From Limnoperna fortunei (lineage: Eukaryota > Mollusca > Bivalvia > Mytilida > Modiolidae), in assembly GCA_944474755.1 (NCBI GenBank), contig OX104125.1, forward strand, positions 44,655,899 through 44,719,898: a stretch of DNA of 64,000 nt, written 5' to 3'. Position numbers and translations under genes: made by a program. The notes beneath the pieces were generated by a model. It was given only the letters and a program-made list of their open reading frames with translations, was not told the origin of the DNA and did not search any database. This document shows, one piece after another, positions 33,971-45,015 of this stretch. Every line of letters starts with the position of its first letter. The stretch's first letter is position 1.

Positions 33971-35345
33971 ATGTTTCTAAATTTTCCTGATTTATTTTAC
34001 ATTGGTTTGTTTTATTGCCTGTCAAACATGAGGCAGGAATCTCATTTCATACTTGCAAAGCAACCTTTCCTTCGGTGCACTTTGATTAGTCATGCTAACC
34101 TGCGTTTTAGCATGGTTGTGCACCTGCTGTTATGTGATTGTTTATTTTATGCCCACATGAATTCTCCAGCTAACTTCTCCTACAGTTTTATGGCTGCAAC
34201 ATTTATATTTTGTGGAATGTTTGTATTCATAATGAAGTAGTGCAGGACCAAGGGATTTTGATTTTCATTGAATTTTCACAAAATTAGAGATGGTTAGACT
34301 AGTTTGTACGTTGCATGCCATATAAGGGTACATGATTTTTCAGCTATCTTCCTGCAGTGTTTATATTATCTAGCTTGTTTGTAAACATAATGCATGCATT
34401 TCAAAGGGCTTCGATTGCTGTCTTTCCTGGGACAATAGTCACTGGAGTCACTGGAGGTGAGACATATATATGGGAATCCAGTGGGGACAGCATCTACACT
34501 TTGACATTTTACTTTATATCTTTGTAAGCATAAACCCTGGGTCCATCAAATTTGGTCCACTGGTAGCTTATGATGGGTACTTGCAAGTCGGTCACCTGTT
34601 TTCAGATTAGGTCAGGTCCTCTGCAACCATGCCTGGTAAGATGACAATATTTGTTATATGGGTTCCTGACCTTGACCTTAATTTCATAGTCCAGTTACTA
34701 CATTAAAGTTTTTGAATTGGGTCAGCTCCTCTGTAACCATGCATGGTAGGATGACAGTACATATTTGGTATATATGTTGTTGATGACTAGTACATGACTG
34801 TCGGGTAGTTGTCACCTGACCTTGACCTCAGTTTTACAGTCCAATGACTACATTAAACTATTTGGGTTAGGGCAGTTCATCTTTAACTATGAATGCCAGG
34901 TAGAATGATGATATGTAGTATACAGATTGCTTATGAATAGTTCATGACGGTCTGGTATGTGTCACATGACCTTGTCCTCAATTTCACTGTTGAGTGACTA
35001 TGTTTTAGTGTTTGGATTTAGTCAATTCCTTAGTAACCATGCATTGCACATTTTAAATGATGACAATTTAATGCTATTTACATGTGCTCTTACGTAATTT
35101 ATTTCATTACTAATGCAGAATGCAGACGAGACATTTCTCTGTCTCAACACTTGTGAAATATACTTAAAACTAGAGTTTGCAGGCCAGTTAGCAGAGATAG
35201 GGGTACATGTCTTGTCTGGCTATCTTCTCCATCATTTTAAGAGCTACAGTTTTTATATTTAGTAGGATATAACAGAATGAAAATGTGCATGATCAAAGAA
35301 TTTTGATTTTCATTCAGTTTCCTTAAAATTTCTTCCTGTTGCAAC
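33971..35345 (+). repeat. Old element around a GTCTCGCC copy
   Basis: Blocks at 34150-34345 (CTCCAGCTAACTTCTCCTAC, TTTATATTTTGTGGAATG, GATTTTGATTTTCATTG) recur at about 35200-35325 (ATCTTCTCCATCATTTTAAG, GATTTTCATTCAGTTT), on either side of the element at 34419-35153. This suggests that element inserted between them. The plus-strand frame 33971-34240 overlaps the first block and is doubtful as a gene. Confidence 0.45.
34419..35153 (+). mobile_element. GTCTCGCC-family element, diverged
   Basis: The left hairpin is decayed (GGAGTCACTGGAGGTGAGAC), followed by ATATATATGGGAATCC and about four units (TGACCTTGACCTCAGTTTTA, CAGTTCATCTTTAACTATGA). The right end is GCAGACGAGACATTTCTCTG and CAACACTTGT. 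It is clearly older than the 5501 and 60720 copies. Confidence 0.8.
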
Positions 35346-35903
35346 ACAAAACTGGGGGTCAGGGGAGGCATCATTTGTGTCTAACAGACACACTTTATTT
35401 CTAAAACAATATTACGACTAACATATCAACCTTTAATTCTCAGCTGCAGGTGCATACTTGGCATCTAGTTAACATTTTCCTAGACTTGCAGATTAAGTCA
35501 TTTGTCAGCAAATTTTTTTCCCATTTTTCAGCAAAATACTATACATCAAGTGTAATAGTCTTCTCGAACAGCTTTCAACACAGACCCCAAATATTATACC
35601 AACTACATTTTTAACCATTCCACTTTTGTTTAGACATGTCTTATTTGTTAAGGCTTTTGCTTTGAGACCCTGCTATATTGAACTTTTGTGATTATTTTTA
35701 GTATTTAGTATTAGTAAAGATCATAATTGGTATGGGACAGACACATGGAAATATAACATGATGCTTGAAATAAACCAAGTATTGCCACTGCTTTGTATGT
35801 AGAATGGAATTCGATTGGCAGAAATTCTACGTAAAATTCACAGATCTGTCTATGTAACTAAGTCATTGACTTTGAATGAGGCTGCATATCATATTCTCAA
35901 CAA
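35346..35903. other. Unannotated stretch
   Basis: No supported feature. It ends with the left copy of the target duplication of the next SINE. Confidence 0.4.
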
Positions 35904-36162
35904 GGGGCCTCATTTGCAGGGTGGTTAAGGTAGTTCGTCTACTATTGATAACATGGTCTGTCAACACCGAGGTTGCGGGTTTGAGTCTCACTGCCGGCAG
36001 GGTGCACTCAACTGCAATCTTAATTGACAAAGATCACCAGTTTTTCTACCGAAGGTCGAGGGTTTTCTCCGGTTACTCTGGCTTCCTCCCCCAATAAAAA
36101 ATGGAAGCCATGATATAGCTGAAAAATTGCTTAAAGTGGTGTTAAACACCTATCAAACAAAC
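35904..36162 (+). mobile_element. SINE type 1 with 10-bp target duplication
   Basis: GGGGCCTCATTTGCAGGG head with A box (GTGGTTAAGGTAGTTCGTCT), B box (GGGTTTGAGTCTCACT), body, and tail ending CACCTATCAAACAAAC. ATTCTCAACA flanks it at 35893-35902 and 36163-36172. It carries no gene. The frame 35876-36097 is SINE sequence. Confidence 0.92.
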
Positions 36163-36384
36163 ATTCTCAACATTCATCATATCAATAAGTAGACAGATAC
36201 TGGAAGGCTGCCTTTGAAATCAGGTTCTAGTAATTTATATATATTTTTGAACCATGCCTTTAGTGTGTTGTGTTAACCCAAGGATATCAATGAGGTCAAT
36301 TTTCATATTCAGGGTTCCCATGACTAAAGAACTTTCCTTGTCAGAATGCTTGGGGAATTTCTTGGACAATAAAAGTAAACTTAC

Positions 36385-36444
36385 AGTATCCAGAATCTTT
36401 AAATCTGCCTTGTTTGTGGTAGAAAAACGTTTGTTGCTTGACAT
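36385..36444 (-). CDS. Candidate first coding exon with strong donor
   Basis: On the minus strand ATG at 36444 opens 20 codons (MSSNKRFSTTNKADLKILDT) ending exactly at ACT|GTAAGT (donor at 36384). About 41 bp upstream lies a perfect NRF-1-type motif (36485-36496). The peptide is basic and Ser/Thr-rich, and too short to place in a family. The longer minus-strand frame 36235-36522 reads through the donor and is less likely. Downstream exons were not identified. Confidence 0.4.
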
Positions 36445-36484
36445 TATTGTTGTCTGTTTACAACAGAAATGTAAAAATAAATAT

Positions 36485-36496
36485 TGCGCATGCGCG
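36485..36496. promoter_or_regulatory. NRF-1-type motif TGCGCATGCGCG
   Basis: TGCGCATGCGCG matches the NRF-1 consensus YGCGCAYGCGCR, a site found in animal core promoters. In this AT-rich window such a CpG-dense 12-mer is unlikely by chance. It sits just upstream of the minus-strand ATG at 36444. Confidence 0.5.
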
Positions 36497-36903
36497 AATG
36501 GTACAGTATAATTTTCTAACATTCCGTACCTATGGTAGTGGGTGACAGTATTTTACCAACAGTAAATTTTTTTTGACAGTACATGTACTTATATGTCACC
36601 GTGTCCTAAGGAAGATTAACATTGTAAATGAAATTGAGGTATAATAAAAATAAATATCTTATACAGATCATAGTTTCCCAAAAAATGTTTATAGTTACTT
36701 ATAGTACATTATACTATTTTTCTCTCATATGTGAAATTTTCTCGATAAAAAGCTGGTAAAAGGTTATTTGCTTTGTTTGTGATAATTATTTTAAACCAAT
36801 AAACAGATCAGAACCACATTTTCACTAGTTCCAGAAATTTGTATGACACTGTCAAGCTGAATATTGCGTGGAAATCATTATGGAATCATAATTAAATATT
36901 TTT
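36497..36903. other. Unannotated stretch
   Basis: No repeat or exon was supported. It would be the upstream region of the minus-strand start at 36444. Confidence 0.4.
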
Positions 36904-37443
36904 CTTTTACTCCACTCGGGTATATAGTGGTCCTATCTGTTTGTCCATCCAAACTTGGTTTCTGGATGATAATTAAAAGCTTGCATCGGATATGAAACTT
37001 TGGGTTATTGTTACTTAGATCATTTTGGTAAAAAGTCGATCAATATTGGGGGAAATCTTTCAAATTTCAAGGTCACAGTCTATAAACAAAGTTGGAAATT
37101 TTTACAGAACAGATGTTTCTGGACAATAACTCAAAAAGTTTGCCTTTGATTTCAATGAAACTTTGGGATATTGTTTCATATTAGGTGATTCAGAAGCCTA
37201 TTAATGTTTGTGGAATTCAATAAAATTTCAAGGTCACAGTTGCCAAAAATTTTACAGAAAAAGAGTTTTCCATACAATAACTTAAAGTGTATGTATTTGA
37301 TTTCAATTAAACTTTATAAAATTACATATCAGGTAGCTAAGAAACATATTGATGCTGGAGGAATTGCACTAGAAACCAAGTTCACCAGTTCACAAAAAAT
37401 GTTACAATTTTTACAACATATAAGTAACATTTAAGCGGGGGTT
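36904..37443 (+). repeat. 160-bp-unit element, diverged, three units
   Basis: CCACTCGGGTATATAGTGGT left remnant, a short GTTTGTCCATCC tract, then units with GATGATAATTAAAAGC, ATGAAACTTTGGG and TTTCAAGGTCACAGT. The right end is TTTAAGCGGGGGTTT. It is the older relative of 28839-29746. Confidence 0.8.
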
Positions 37444-37826
37444 TCAAAACCTAACGTCCCTGAGCTCTAGCAAATAATGAAAGTAATACATGTATAACAA
37501 CTGATTCAAATTTTGAGTAAAAATGTTTAAAAAATGGTTTTGAATATGCTGTGCTTATATTCTTGTTTCATTCATGAAACAAATTGTTGTCTATATAAGT
37601 TTTAAATTGCCAATGTGTAGCACATTATGAGATAGCGTTTATGATGTTGGCTGTTTTAGTGTAAAGAGACATCAAATTTCTTAGTTAACTAATACCAGGC
37701 TTAAAGAAAACAAAGCAAAATTATACTGTAAACTAACATTGAATGCCAGTTCAAAATCCAGTAGACATGATTCTTGATAAATAAAATCACAAAATAATTG
37801 TAAATAAACAGACTCAATTCAGTCTG

Positions 37827-38061
37827 GGGGCCCCTGTGGCCTAGTGGTTAAGGCAGTTAGTCTACTATTGATCACATAGTCTGTCAATACTGAGGTTGCG
37901 TGTTCAAGTCTTACTGTGGGCAGAGTGTGTTCGACTCCATTCTTAATTGAAAAGGATGCCAGTTTTCCTACTGTAGGTCATGGGTTTTCTCAGAGTATAC
38001 ACGTTGCTGAAAAATTGCTGAAAATGGAGTTACACACTATACAAACAAACAAACAAACAAA
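37827..38061 (+). mobile_element. SINE type 1 with 13-bp target duplication
   Basis: Head GGGGCCCCTGTGGCCTAGTG, B box CGTGTTCAAGTCTTACTG, and an (AAAC)n tail at 38041-38060. Flanks TCAATTCAGTCTG (37814-37826) and TCAATTCAATCTG (38062-38074) match at 12 of 13. About 20 bp of the 3' body is deleted before GTTGCTGAAAAATTGC. Confidence 0.92.
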
Positions 38062-38243
38062 TCAATTCAATCTGCTACAATATACAACAAAAAAAAACAT
38101 ATAATGCTTTTATGGGACGATTGCATGATACACTCATTTTCTATTAAAAAATATTAGGAATTTTTATAAAATCTCCATCTATCTTAATTTTTGTTAATGT
38201 AAATAAAACTTTTAATTAAGAAAATCTTGTATTTTATTCTTAG

Positions 38244-38346
38244 GTCTTGGAAAGAGATAGAAGGTGCCAGAAACAAGTTTGTTGACAGCAGAAATTGGCC
38301 CAGTATGCTGAGCAAATTCTATTACATATACTGCTATAACAATCTT
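38244..38346 (+). CDS. Candidate internal exon
   Basis: After TTGTATTTTATTCTTAG a frame is open for 34 codons to a weak donor CTT|GTAAAT, and reaches a stop at 38359 if read on. The peptide looks protein-like (SWKEIEGARNKFVDSRNWPS, then an aromatic LSKFYYIYCYN). No domain is recognised. It could be an internal exon or, reading to 38361, a terminal one. Confidence 0.35.
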
Positions 38347-39170
38347 GTAAATAGTAAATAAGTCAACCAGACCACTAACACGAACGACACAAAAGATTTT
38401 TTTAAGAGAGCAATTGCTGTAGAGATGCAGGTGTTTGGCTATTGAAACAGCTAGGAAGCCTATCTTCTATCTAGCAGGTAGTGGATATATAGCCAGTCAA
38501 AAGTGACTGTGTAATTGGATTACATGTATAATGCCAATTATTTAAGGAATTCTTGTTAGTAATTTATTTCTGATTGCTACTTCAGTTCGATCTTTTTTCG
38601 AAACATCAATCAATGAATTTAATAACCCACAAACATGTGACTTTTTAAAAAAACCAAGAAATTTGATGCCAAAGAAGAAAAGTACTTTCACAGTACCAAA
38701 TATAGGAAGACAACAGACACAAAGTGATAACAAACATAATCTTAATATGTTAACAGATGTTTTTCTTTTGCCAAGGAAGGAAACTTGGTCAAAACTCATT
38801 AAAATAATTAAATTAATAACTTAAAATATAAAATACACCAGTCTAATTAAAATTAGCTCATGCGTGTTTACTATTTACGTTGTGTCGCTTGCGACTAATA
38901 ATTCCCAAACTAATTTGTTACTTTTTAACATCAAAAATGAACACTTTTTATCTCCACTCCATGACTGGGAGTCAATGTTTCTTCATACCCTTTACAAATA
39001 AATGATACCTTCATTTAATAAAAACACATGAAACCTGCTTACATATTTATTTAAAATTGATATTGATCTTAACAAGCGGTATGGAAATCGTTTATTCCAT
39101 ACGCAAATAAATGGCCAATCTTGGACATTTTTCAGATTCAAATTTCTGAGCTGTTAATGAGGTTTCGTTA
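38347..39170. other. Unannotated stretch
   Basis: AT-rich. The minus-strand 85-codon frame at 38542-38799 is Lys/Leu-rich without motif. Confidence 0.35.
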
Positions 39171-39390
39171 GGGCCCCACCACTTTGTGTCGTACGCCCTA
39201 TAGTGATCAGTCCATCCGTCCGTCCGAAACTCGCCGTATCCAGGCTGTAACTTTTTCATCTTTTGAGGTAAGCTTTTGATATTTGGTATGTGGGTAGATA
39301 ATATCAAGGCAATGTGTCACATACCATGGTTGATGACATTGACATTGATCTCAAGGTTGGCGGGGCCCACAGAGATGATATCATGAAAAT
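39171..39390 (+). repeat. Short GGGGCCC-ended element
   Basis: GGGCCCCACCACTTTGTGTC at left, then a GTCC tract (CAGTCCATCCGTCCGTCCG), one unit with AACTTTTTCATCTTTTGAGG and GATATTTGGTATGTGGG, and GGCGGGGCCCACAGAGATGA at right. It follows the same plan as the larger tandem-unit elements but has a single unit. Confidence 0.6.
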
Positions 39391-39891
39391 TTTACCCCAC
39401 GAATAAAAAGTACATGTATTGCACAGAATGTAGTTTTTAGTTTTTGCCTTAGCTGTCTGTCTGTTATCTCTTTTGCCTTGGTATGGGCTGAATATTTTTA
39501 GAATAGTCATTTTCTTTCAATACAATAAAACACTGACTGACTGGATAATAGTGGAAAAGTAAGTTTCTTTCCCTTTTGATAGCTTTTGCTCTTGGCTTTT
39601 CCTCTGGCAATATTTGACCCTTGAGGGAATAAACTTGCAATCATCCTGATACCTAGTCAACAAATATGATTTTGCATTAGCTTTATATTATTATACTTTA
39701 TTGTTTAAACCACTGCAAGAATAGAATAGATGTTAGGCGTGTAATAATAACTGCTTTATCCCTCTCAAAAGTGAATGTAGCTAAAATTACTGGAAATTTG
39801 CATGTTACGCCTTTATATTTAGTGTGATTTGGCATAACGAACAAATTACTAGTTATTTCCTTAGTTATTTGTTCAACCTGCAAAAGCGGAC
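39391..39891. other. Unannotated stretch
   Basis: Minus-strand frames at 39304-39510 and 39698-39913 have no motifs. The second runs into the SINE fragment. Confidence 0.35.
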
Positions 39892-40093
39892 CAAATGTAT
39901 GGGTAGGGGCCAAAAATTAAGCCTTTTGTAGCAGCTACAATGAGCCTACTCTTTTTTGAAATCTACAATTGTGCAAAGAGTGTGGCACTCTCCAAACATG
40001 TCACCCACTATGGTCCATGGCCAGGCTCTCTGCATTATGACCCAAAGACCCCATAACTAGGGGTTTCCCCTATCCCCAGGGATGCGACTGGGA
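39892..40093 (-). mobile_element. SINE type 2, 5' fragment, minus strand
   Basis: In reverse it matches the first half of the copies at 44030 and 44613: GACCATAGTGGGTGACATGT, GAGAGTGCCACACTCTTTGC, GTAGGCTCATTGTAGCTGCT. The 3' half and tail are absent. Confidence 0.8.
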
Positions 40094-41805
40094 TATTGTA
40101 TTGGCTACAGTTTTTCAATTGAAAATATTCATTTCAGTTGATTATAAATAGATTTTAAAATAATTTGCATTGTTTTTTTTCAGTCTGAAGTGATTCCTTA
40201 TTATCAAAACTTGTATGCCAGATTTTTTATGTGTAACATTTAATCTACAGCAACACCATACAAGTAACAACACTCACAGTCAAATATCTTATATCAGAGG
40301 TAAACATTTAACAATTTAGATTTCTGTGTTTAGTAATCATGTATCTTTATTACTGAAAAGAAGACAGATCACATGTGTGTAAACCTGTGTACCTGTGTCT
40401 CTGTCAATATGCAAACTTTTGTAGTAAAAAAAATGGCAAGGTGCAATTTAAAAACAATTTTCAGAATGCACTTATGGATAGAAAACTGTAGCTTCTATCT
40501 GTATTTACAGATTAAATGCATCCTAAGCATGATGGGCAAACAGACAAAACAAAAAGCAAATATGAAATAAAACACGATCTTTTCCTATTAACCTGGGTAT
40601 CATCCCCAGACCACATATTAGCCAAAGGCTTAGCACTCAGTACCAAATATGATTATTTGCCCTGTTATTTGGTTGGAAAATATGTATAAACAACTTCCAG
40701 TCGAAATCCATATGCAAAACTAATCATAATAATGAATAGTATGAAGTAACATGTGTTATCATATTTTCATATGCATAACTATCATATTTTGACCCAGAAA
40801 TAATAATGAGATGAAACCAAAAACTGTAAGGCATTAGAAGAAGAGTTTTCTATTGATCTGTTGTAGAACAGAGATCAGTGCGATATCACATTCTAACTAG
40901 TGATGATGTTTCCCAAAAATACTGTGCACTACTTTGATTTTGATCCAGTACCTCACCAAGACTAGTAGATAAATAATGACTTATAGTTTCAAAATGTATG
41001 CATTTTTATTACTTAGATTCTTAATAATAAAAGACATTCAATATCAATCTGTAGAAAGGATTTTACTATGATAATAAAACCATCAGACTTTAGGGGTGGT
41101 ACAGGTGCACAGTCACACATAAGCTAGATTATATTATCACACTTTAGGGCATCAAATGGAGGAACAAACCATCACACTATGTTGTCAATCAATGCGCTTT
41201 AGTGTAACAATCACACTTTAGGATCACTTCACTATTTGGAATCTGGTCCTACTCAACAAAAAAGTTAAGGACCACTAGGAAATATTTATTTATTTTATAA
41301 CAATAAACAATCTGCACTAACAGATATCTATAAAAAAAAAATAATTCACATTTAAAAAAAAAAATACCTGTATTCGTTCCTCGCTTAAGGAAACAGGTAA
41401 AAATTACTATCTATTCCTTGCAGACCCAGTTCCATTCAAATACTGTTTACCACAAAAAGGCACATTTTGAATGTATGGAAAGCCAATATTGACAATATTT
41501 AACATTTATAATTTAAAAAAAAACCATGACATTTTTTACACCAGTGCAGATAGAATAGGCATCCATGATTTGTATAGCTCTTCTCTTGTCCTTGCTTTCA
41601 GATTTGCATGTCATGCGCTCTTTATAATTACTTCTGTAGTTATTTTATCAACTAAAAAAAAAATGGTGGCATCCCTTATGCTATTATTTAAACTTTACAA
41701 TTTGTGTTTTTGTTCAATTAAAGTGGGCCCAGATCTTTTGACCCAGATAAATGGTTATTCCGGTTTTGCTGAAAAATGGATACTTGTGATTTTTTGAAAA
41801 TATAT
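40094..41805. other. Unannotated AT-rich stretch
   Basis: It contains plus-strand frames at 40373-40570 (followed by AATAAAAC) and 41471-41797 (108 codons). Neither has motifs or splice context. Short recurring CACACTTTAGG-type phrases occur at 41090-41225. Confidence 0.35.
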
Positions 41806-42225
41806 GCTAATTACATTTTTTTTAAATTAGTTTAAATTCTATCCATAAGCCCCTTGGAAAATTTGTTAAGATGTGGCATAGGTAAACTGTCATCATCTCT
41901 GATGGCTATTACAATAATGTTTCATAAAAGGGATAAGATTGACTTAATGATGTATAAGTCTGGATTAATTTAAAATATATTAATTTCTTTTACATATGCA
42001 GTATATGAGCAAAGTTTTTTACATTTTTTTTTTAAATTAGTTTAAATTCTATCCATAAGCCCCTTGGAAAATTTGTTAAGATGTGGTATGGGTAAACTGT
42101 CATCTTCTCTGATGGCTATTACAATAATGTTTCATAAAAGGGATAAGATTGACTTAATGATGTATAAGTCTGTATTAATTTAAAATATATTAATTTCTTT
42201 TACATATGCAATATATGAGCAAAGT
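41806..42225 (+). repeat. 210-bp tandem duplication
   Basis: Two adjacent copies at an offset of 210 bp (for example ATCCATAAGCCCCTTGGAAA at 41841 and 42051) differ at only a handful of bases (GGCATAGG vs GGTATGGG, CTGGATTA vs CTGTATTA, GCAGTAT vs GCAATAT). A recent local duplication. Confidence 0.9.
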
Positions 42226-42401
42226 TGTTTATTTCGTATAATATAGCATGGTATTTAAGCCATGCTCCCAGCATGTGACTGATTGATGACATTGACTTTT
42301 GGTGACATTACCATGTATTCTTTCGCAAACAACAAACAAGTGAGATCATTGGAAATATTATTTGATTACTTTTAAAATATTGTTCTTGTTATTTCTTTTT
42401 T

Positions 42402-42830
42402 TATACCCCTTGCTTGAAAAGCAAGGGGTATATTGTGATGGGGGTATTCTTCCGTTGCACTTTTGTTGTACCTAGGTTGATTTTATATCTTCAGAAGTTC
42501 TTTGATCATTAAGGCAAATCAATCTCTCAAATACGATCTGACATTTTTGCTGAGTCATAGGTAGTGTTTCCTATTCCTAGGTTTGACTTTTCCCTAGACA
42601 TGACAATGAGTAACTCGACGGGTGTCTAATTAGAGGCAGGCACTGCTTACTCAACCGGAGCACCTAAGTGCACCCATGGTTTTTATTGGGTTTGGGTTAC
42701 TCTTTTTGTTTTTGTGTTTTTGGTTTTTGTGTTGTGTTTGTCTGTATCCGAATTTGTAACTGTCCCTTGACTTTTGGCACTTGTTGTTTTTTCGGTTTTA
42801 TATTTTTCTTGTGAACACATATTCACAGGT
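42402..42830 (+). mobile_element. TATACCCCTTGCTT-hairpin element
   Basis: A perfect 14-bp stem with a 3-nt loop (TATACCCCTTGCTT / AAGCAAGGGGTATA, 42402-42432), preceded by a T-run. Downstream are AACCGGAGCACCTAAG, CATGGTTTTTATTGGGTTTG and AACTGTCCCTTGACTTTTGG, phrases that resemble a repeat widespread in mussels. The right end is uncertain. Confidence 0.6.
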
Positions 42831-42967
42831 CATACATTCTTTCAAATGGAATATGGATCATTATAGACATTAATAATTATTATTACATGAATAGAATTTT
42901 GCATATTTTTGATTGGTCTAAAAACAAATTTCGGATCTCGATAAATCACAACAATATTAACATTACA

Positions 42968-43078
42968 CAAAAACAGGCTTAATTCCGTCAAAACCAGGTC
43001 AATATTGGATTCCGCTTGACTAAATGTGCAGCTGAATCCCAAGTTGACCTGGTTTTTACCTGTTTAAGCCTGTTTTTT
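42968..43078. repeat. Short foldback, about 47-bp arms
   Basis: AAAACAGGCTTAA...CAAAACCAGGTCAA...TTGGATTC on the left pairs with GAATCCCAAGTTGACCTGG...TTAAGCCTGTTTT on the right, with a spacer of about 17 bp. The minus-strand frame at 42842-43042 overlaps it and is not supported. Confidence 0.8.
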
Positions 43079-43187
43079 CATAACTGTTCCAACATAATTA
43101 TAGATTTAAATTTAGTGGTCACTGAATCATATGTTATTATGTAAGAATAAAATAATTGACTTTTTATACTCTTTTCAATATTTGCAG

Positions 43188-43259
43188 TGTGATGAAACTG
43201 GATTTCAGGATTATCAGCAAACTAATATCAAAACGCAGCATTAACAGACAATATTCATG
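43188..43259 (+). CDS. Candidate exon with start codon
   Basis: Acceptor TTTTCAATATTTGCAG and donor ATG|GTAACC bound 72 bp. An ATG at 43192 opens a basic peptide (MKLDFRIISKLISKRSINRQ). The reading phase continues into the next candidate at 43724. It might instead be a 5' UTR or lncRNA exon. Confidence 0.3.
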
Positions 43260-43723
43260 GTAACCAGCATTACATCAATTACAAAATGTAAGCATCCTCT
43301 GTTTATATGATGAAGGGAGATTGTTATTTTATTCATGTAATAAAACAATTACTGACTTTGATATATGGTCGCTATCAGGATTTCTCAGCCCTCAAACATG
43401 TATATTCACCTCACCTTTTGCTAGTGTCTTGGTAAATATAACATTTTTTCTGGCTGATAAATCCTGATAGGAACCTATATCACAGTCATTAATTGTAATA
43501 TTCCTTCAGAAATTATTTATAATAAAGCTGTGCCTCCTGAAGAATGTTCAGAAGTAGGGATTGTTCATTATTAATTTTTTTTATTATTTCACCTAAACTA
43601 TTACCAATGAAGTGCAGCCTTGGTACAAGTGACAATATTTTTTTTTATTTATCCAATGTACGTATAGAATTAAATCCTTTATACTTTCATAATTATAAAA
43701 TGTAATTTTGATTTTTGTTTCAG

Positions 43724-43868
43724 TTACAAGTCACAGCTTAAACAAAAACACAGCTTAAATTGGTACAAGTGCAGATTCAAGATTCTTCTGACTGAGTTTG
43801 ATAATTGAAGAAGCAGTCATTAGTAAAGTTGTAAATAAGACAAGTAAAAACATGTGTAAAGAAAACAG
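43724..43868 (+). ncRNA. Candidate exon, mostly non-coding
   Basis: Acceptor GATTTTTGTTTCAG and donor AAACAG|GTATTC are good. In the phase left by the 43188-43259 exon it stays open for 28 codons (SLNWYKCRFKILLTEFDN) and then stops at 43808. The remainder has stops in all frames. It would be a terminal-coding plus UTR exon, or part of an lncRNA. Confidence 0.3.
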
Positions 43869-44029
43869 GTATTCTACTGAGCATGCTTAAGCTTACGTTT
43901 ATCATTATATTGTTGATTATTATGTGAAGTTTATACATTTACCTTTTAAATTCTGCAGGTCCTAAGCTACAATTCACTTAATAAAAAATGTATAACACAG
44001 GAAGAGAACAGAAAACTCAGTAACCATGA

Positions 44030-44434
44030 CTGGGACCAGTGCTCCACCCACAGAGCAGTGCAGCTCGTCCCCAGGTGGCGGATAGGGGAGACCCTCTCAT
44101 TGGGGGGGGGGGGGTGGTTGTCACGTCATATTAGGGAAAGCCTGACCGCGTACCGTAGTGGGTAAAGTGTTTGGAGAGTGCCGTGCTCCTTGCGCGATAA
44201 AGACCCCTTTTGTAGATTTCGAAAAAAATAGGCTCATTGTAGCCGCTACAAAAGGCTAAATTCTCCGCCCCTACCCATAACTCCATACTTTTCCAGTGGC
44301 AGTGAAAATGGTTTATCCTGTGACCCATCCCTCCCATATTTTCCTTTGATATATATTGTTTGTTAACTTGTCCTGGTCCTGGATATAGCTGAAATTCTTC
44401 TTGCAGGACGTAAAGCAGTCATCCAATCAATCAA
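44030..44434 (+). mobile_element. SINE type 2 (long, AATC-tailed), perfect 13-bp duplication
   Basis: 405 bp from CTGGGACCAGTGCTCC to an (AATC)n tail, flanked by TCAGTAACCATGA at 44017-44029 and 44435-44447. The body has GCGTACCGTAGTGGGTAAAG (a possible degenerate A box), TAGGCTCATTGTAGCCGCTA, and a 3' domain GATATAGCTGAAATTCTTCT, GACGTAAAGCAGTCATCC. It carries a run of 13 G (44102-44114) absent from the sister copy. Minus-strand frames here are element sequence. The class is inferred from tail and duplication; an RNA polymerase III head is not certain. Confidence 0.85.
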
Positions 44435-44612
44435 TCAGTAACCATGAAATATTATTGACAATTTATACGATTGATGATATTTTGTGTATCCCATCCTCCC
44501 AAAGGCTTGTTTGGTAGTTTGCATGTATGCCTAGTGCTTATTGAGAGGGACATATCATGAAAATTGAAATTTGTAATTAAAATTGTTAATTATACAATCT
44601 ATGACAGATTGA

Positions 44613-45015
44613 CTGGGACCACACTGGGACCCACAGAGCAGCCCGTCGCGTCACCAGGTGGGGGATAGGGGAGACCCTCTCTTTGGGGGTTGTCAGGTCA
44701 TTATAAGGAAAGCCTGACCGTGGACCATAGTGGGTAAAGTGTTTGGACAGTGCCGTGCTCCTTGCACAATAAAGACCCCTTTTGTAGATTTCGAAAAAGA
44801 GTAGGCTCATTGTAGCCGCTACAAAAGGATAAATTTCCCGTCCCCACCCAAAACTCCATACTTTTCCAGTGGCAGCCAAAATTGTATTCCCTGTGACCCA
44901 TCCCACCCCCATTTCCTGTTGATTTATTGTTTGTTAACTTGTTCCCGTCCTAAATATAGCTGAAATACTGCTCGCTGGACGTAAAGCAGACATCCAATCA
45001 ATCAATCAATCAATC
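44613..45015 (+). mobile_element. SINE type 2, second copy
   Basis: Collinear with 44030-44434: CTGGGACCACACTGGGAC start, GGGGATAGGGGAGACCCTCT, GACCATAGTGGGTAAAGTG, GTAGCCGCTACAAAAGG, ATATAGCTGAAATACTGCTC, (AATC)n tail. It lies 180 bp from the first copy in the same orientation. Minus-strand frames at 44586-44912 are element sequence. No clear target duplication. Confidence 0.85.

Noticed and set aside
36254..36511. THAP-like protein on the plus strand (MPLVCC...FRVP)
   Set aside because: Spacing of Cys and His does not fit the zinc-binding C2CH pattern. The minus-strand ATG/donor/NRF-1 reading explains the interval better.
41471..41797. 108-codon plus-strand frame as a membrane protein
   Set aside because: It is hydrophobic because the DNA is AT-rich. 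There is no start context, splice border or family motif.
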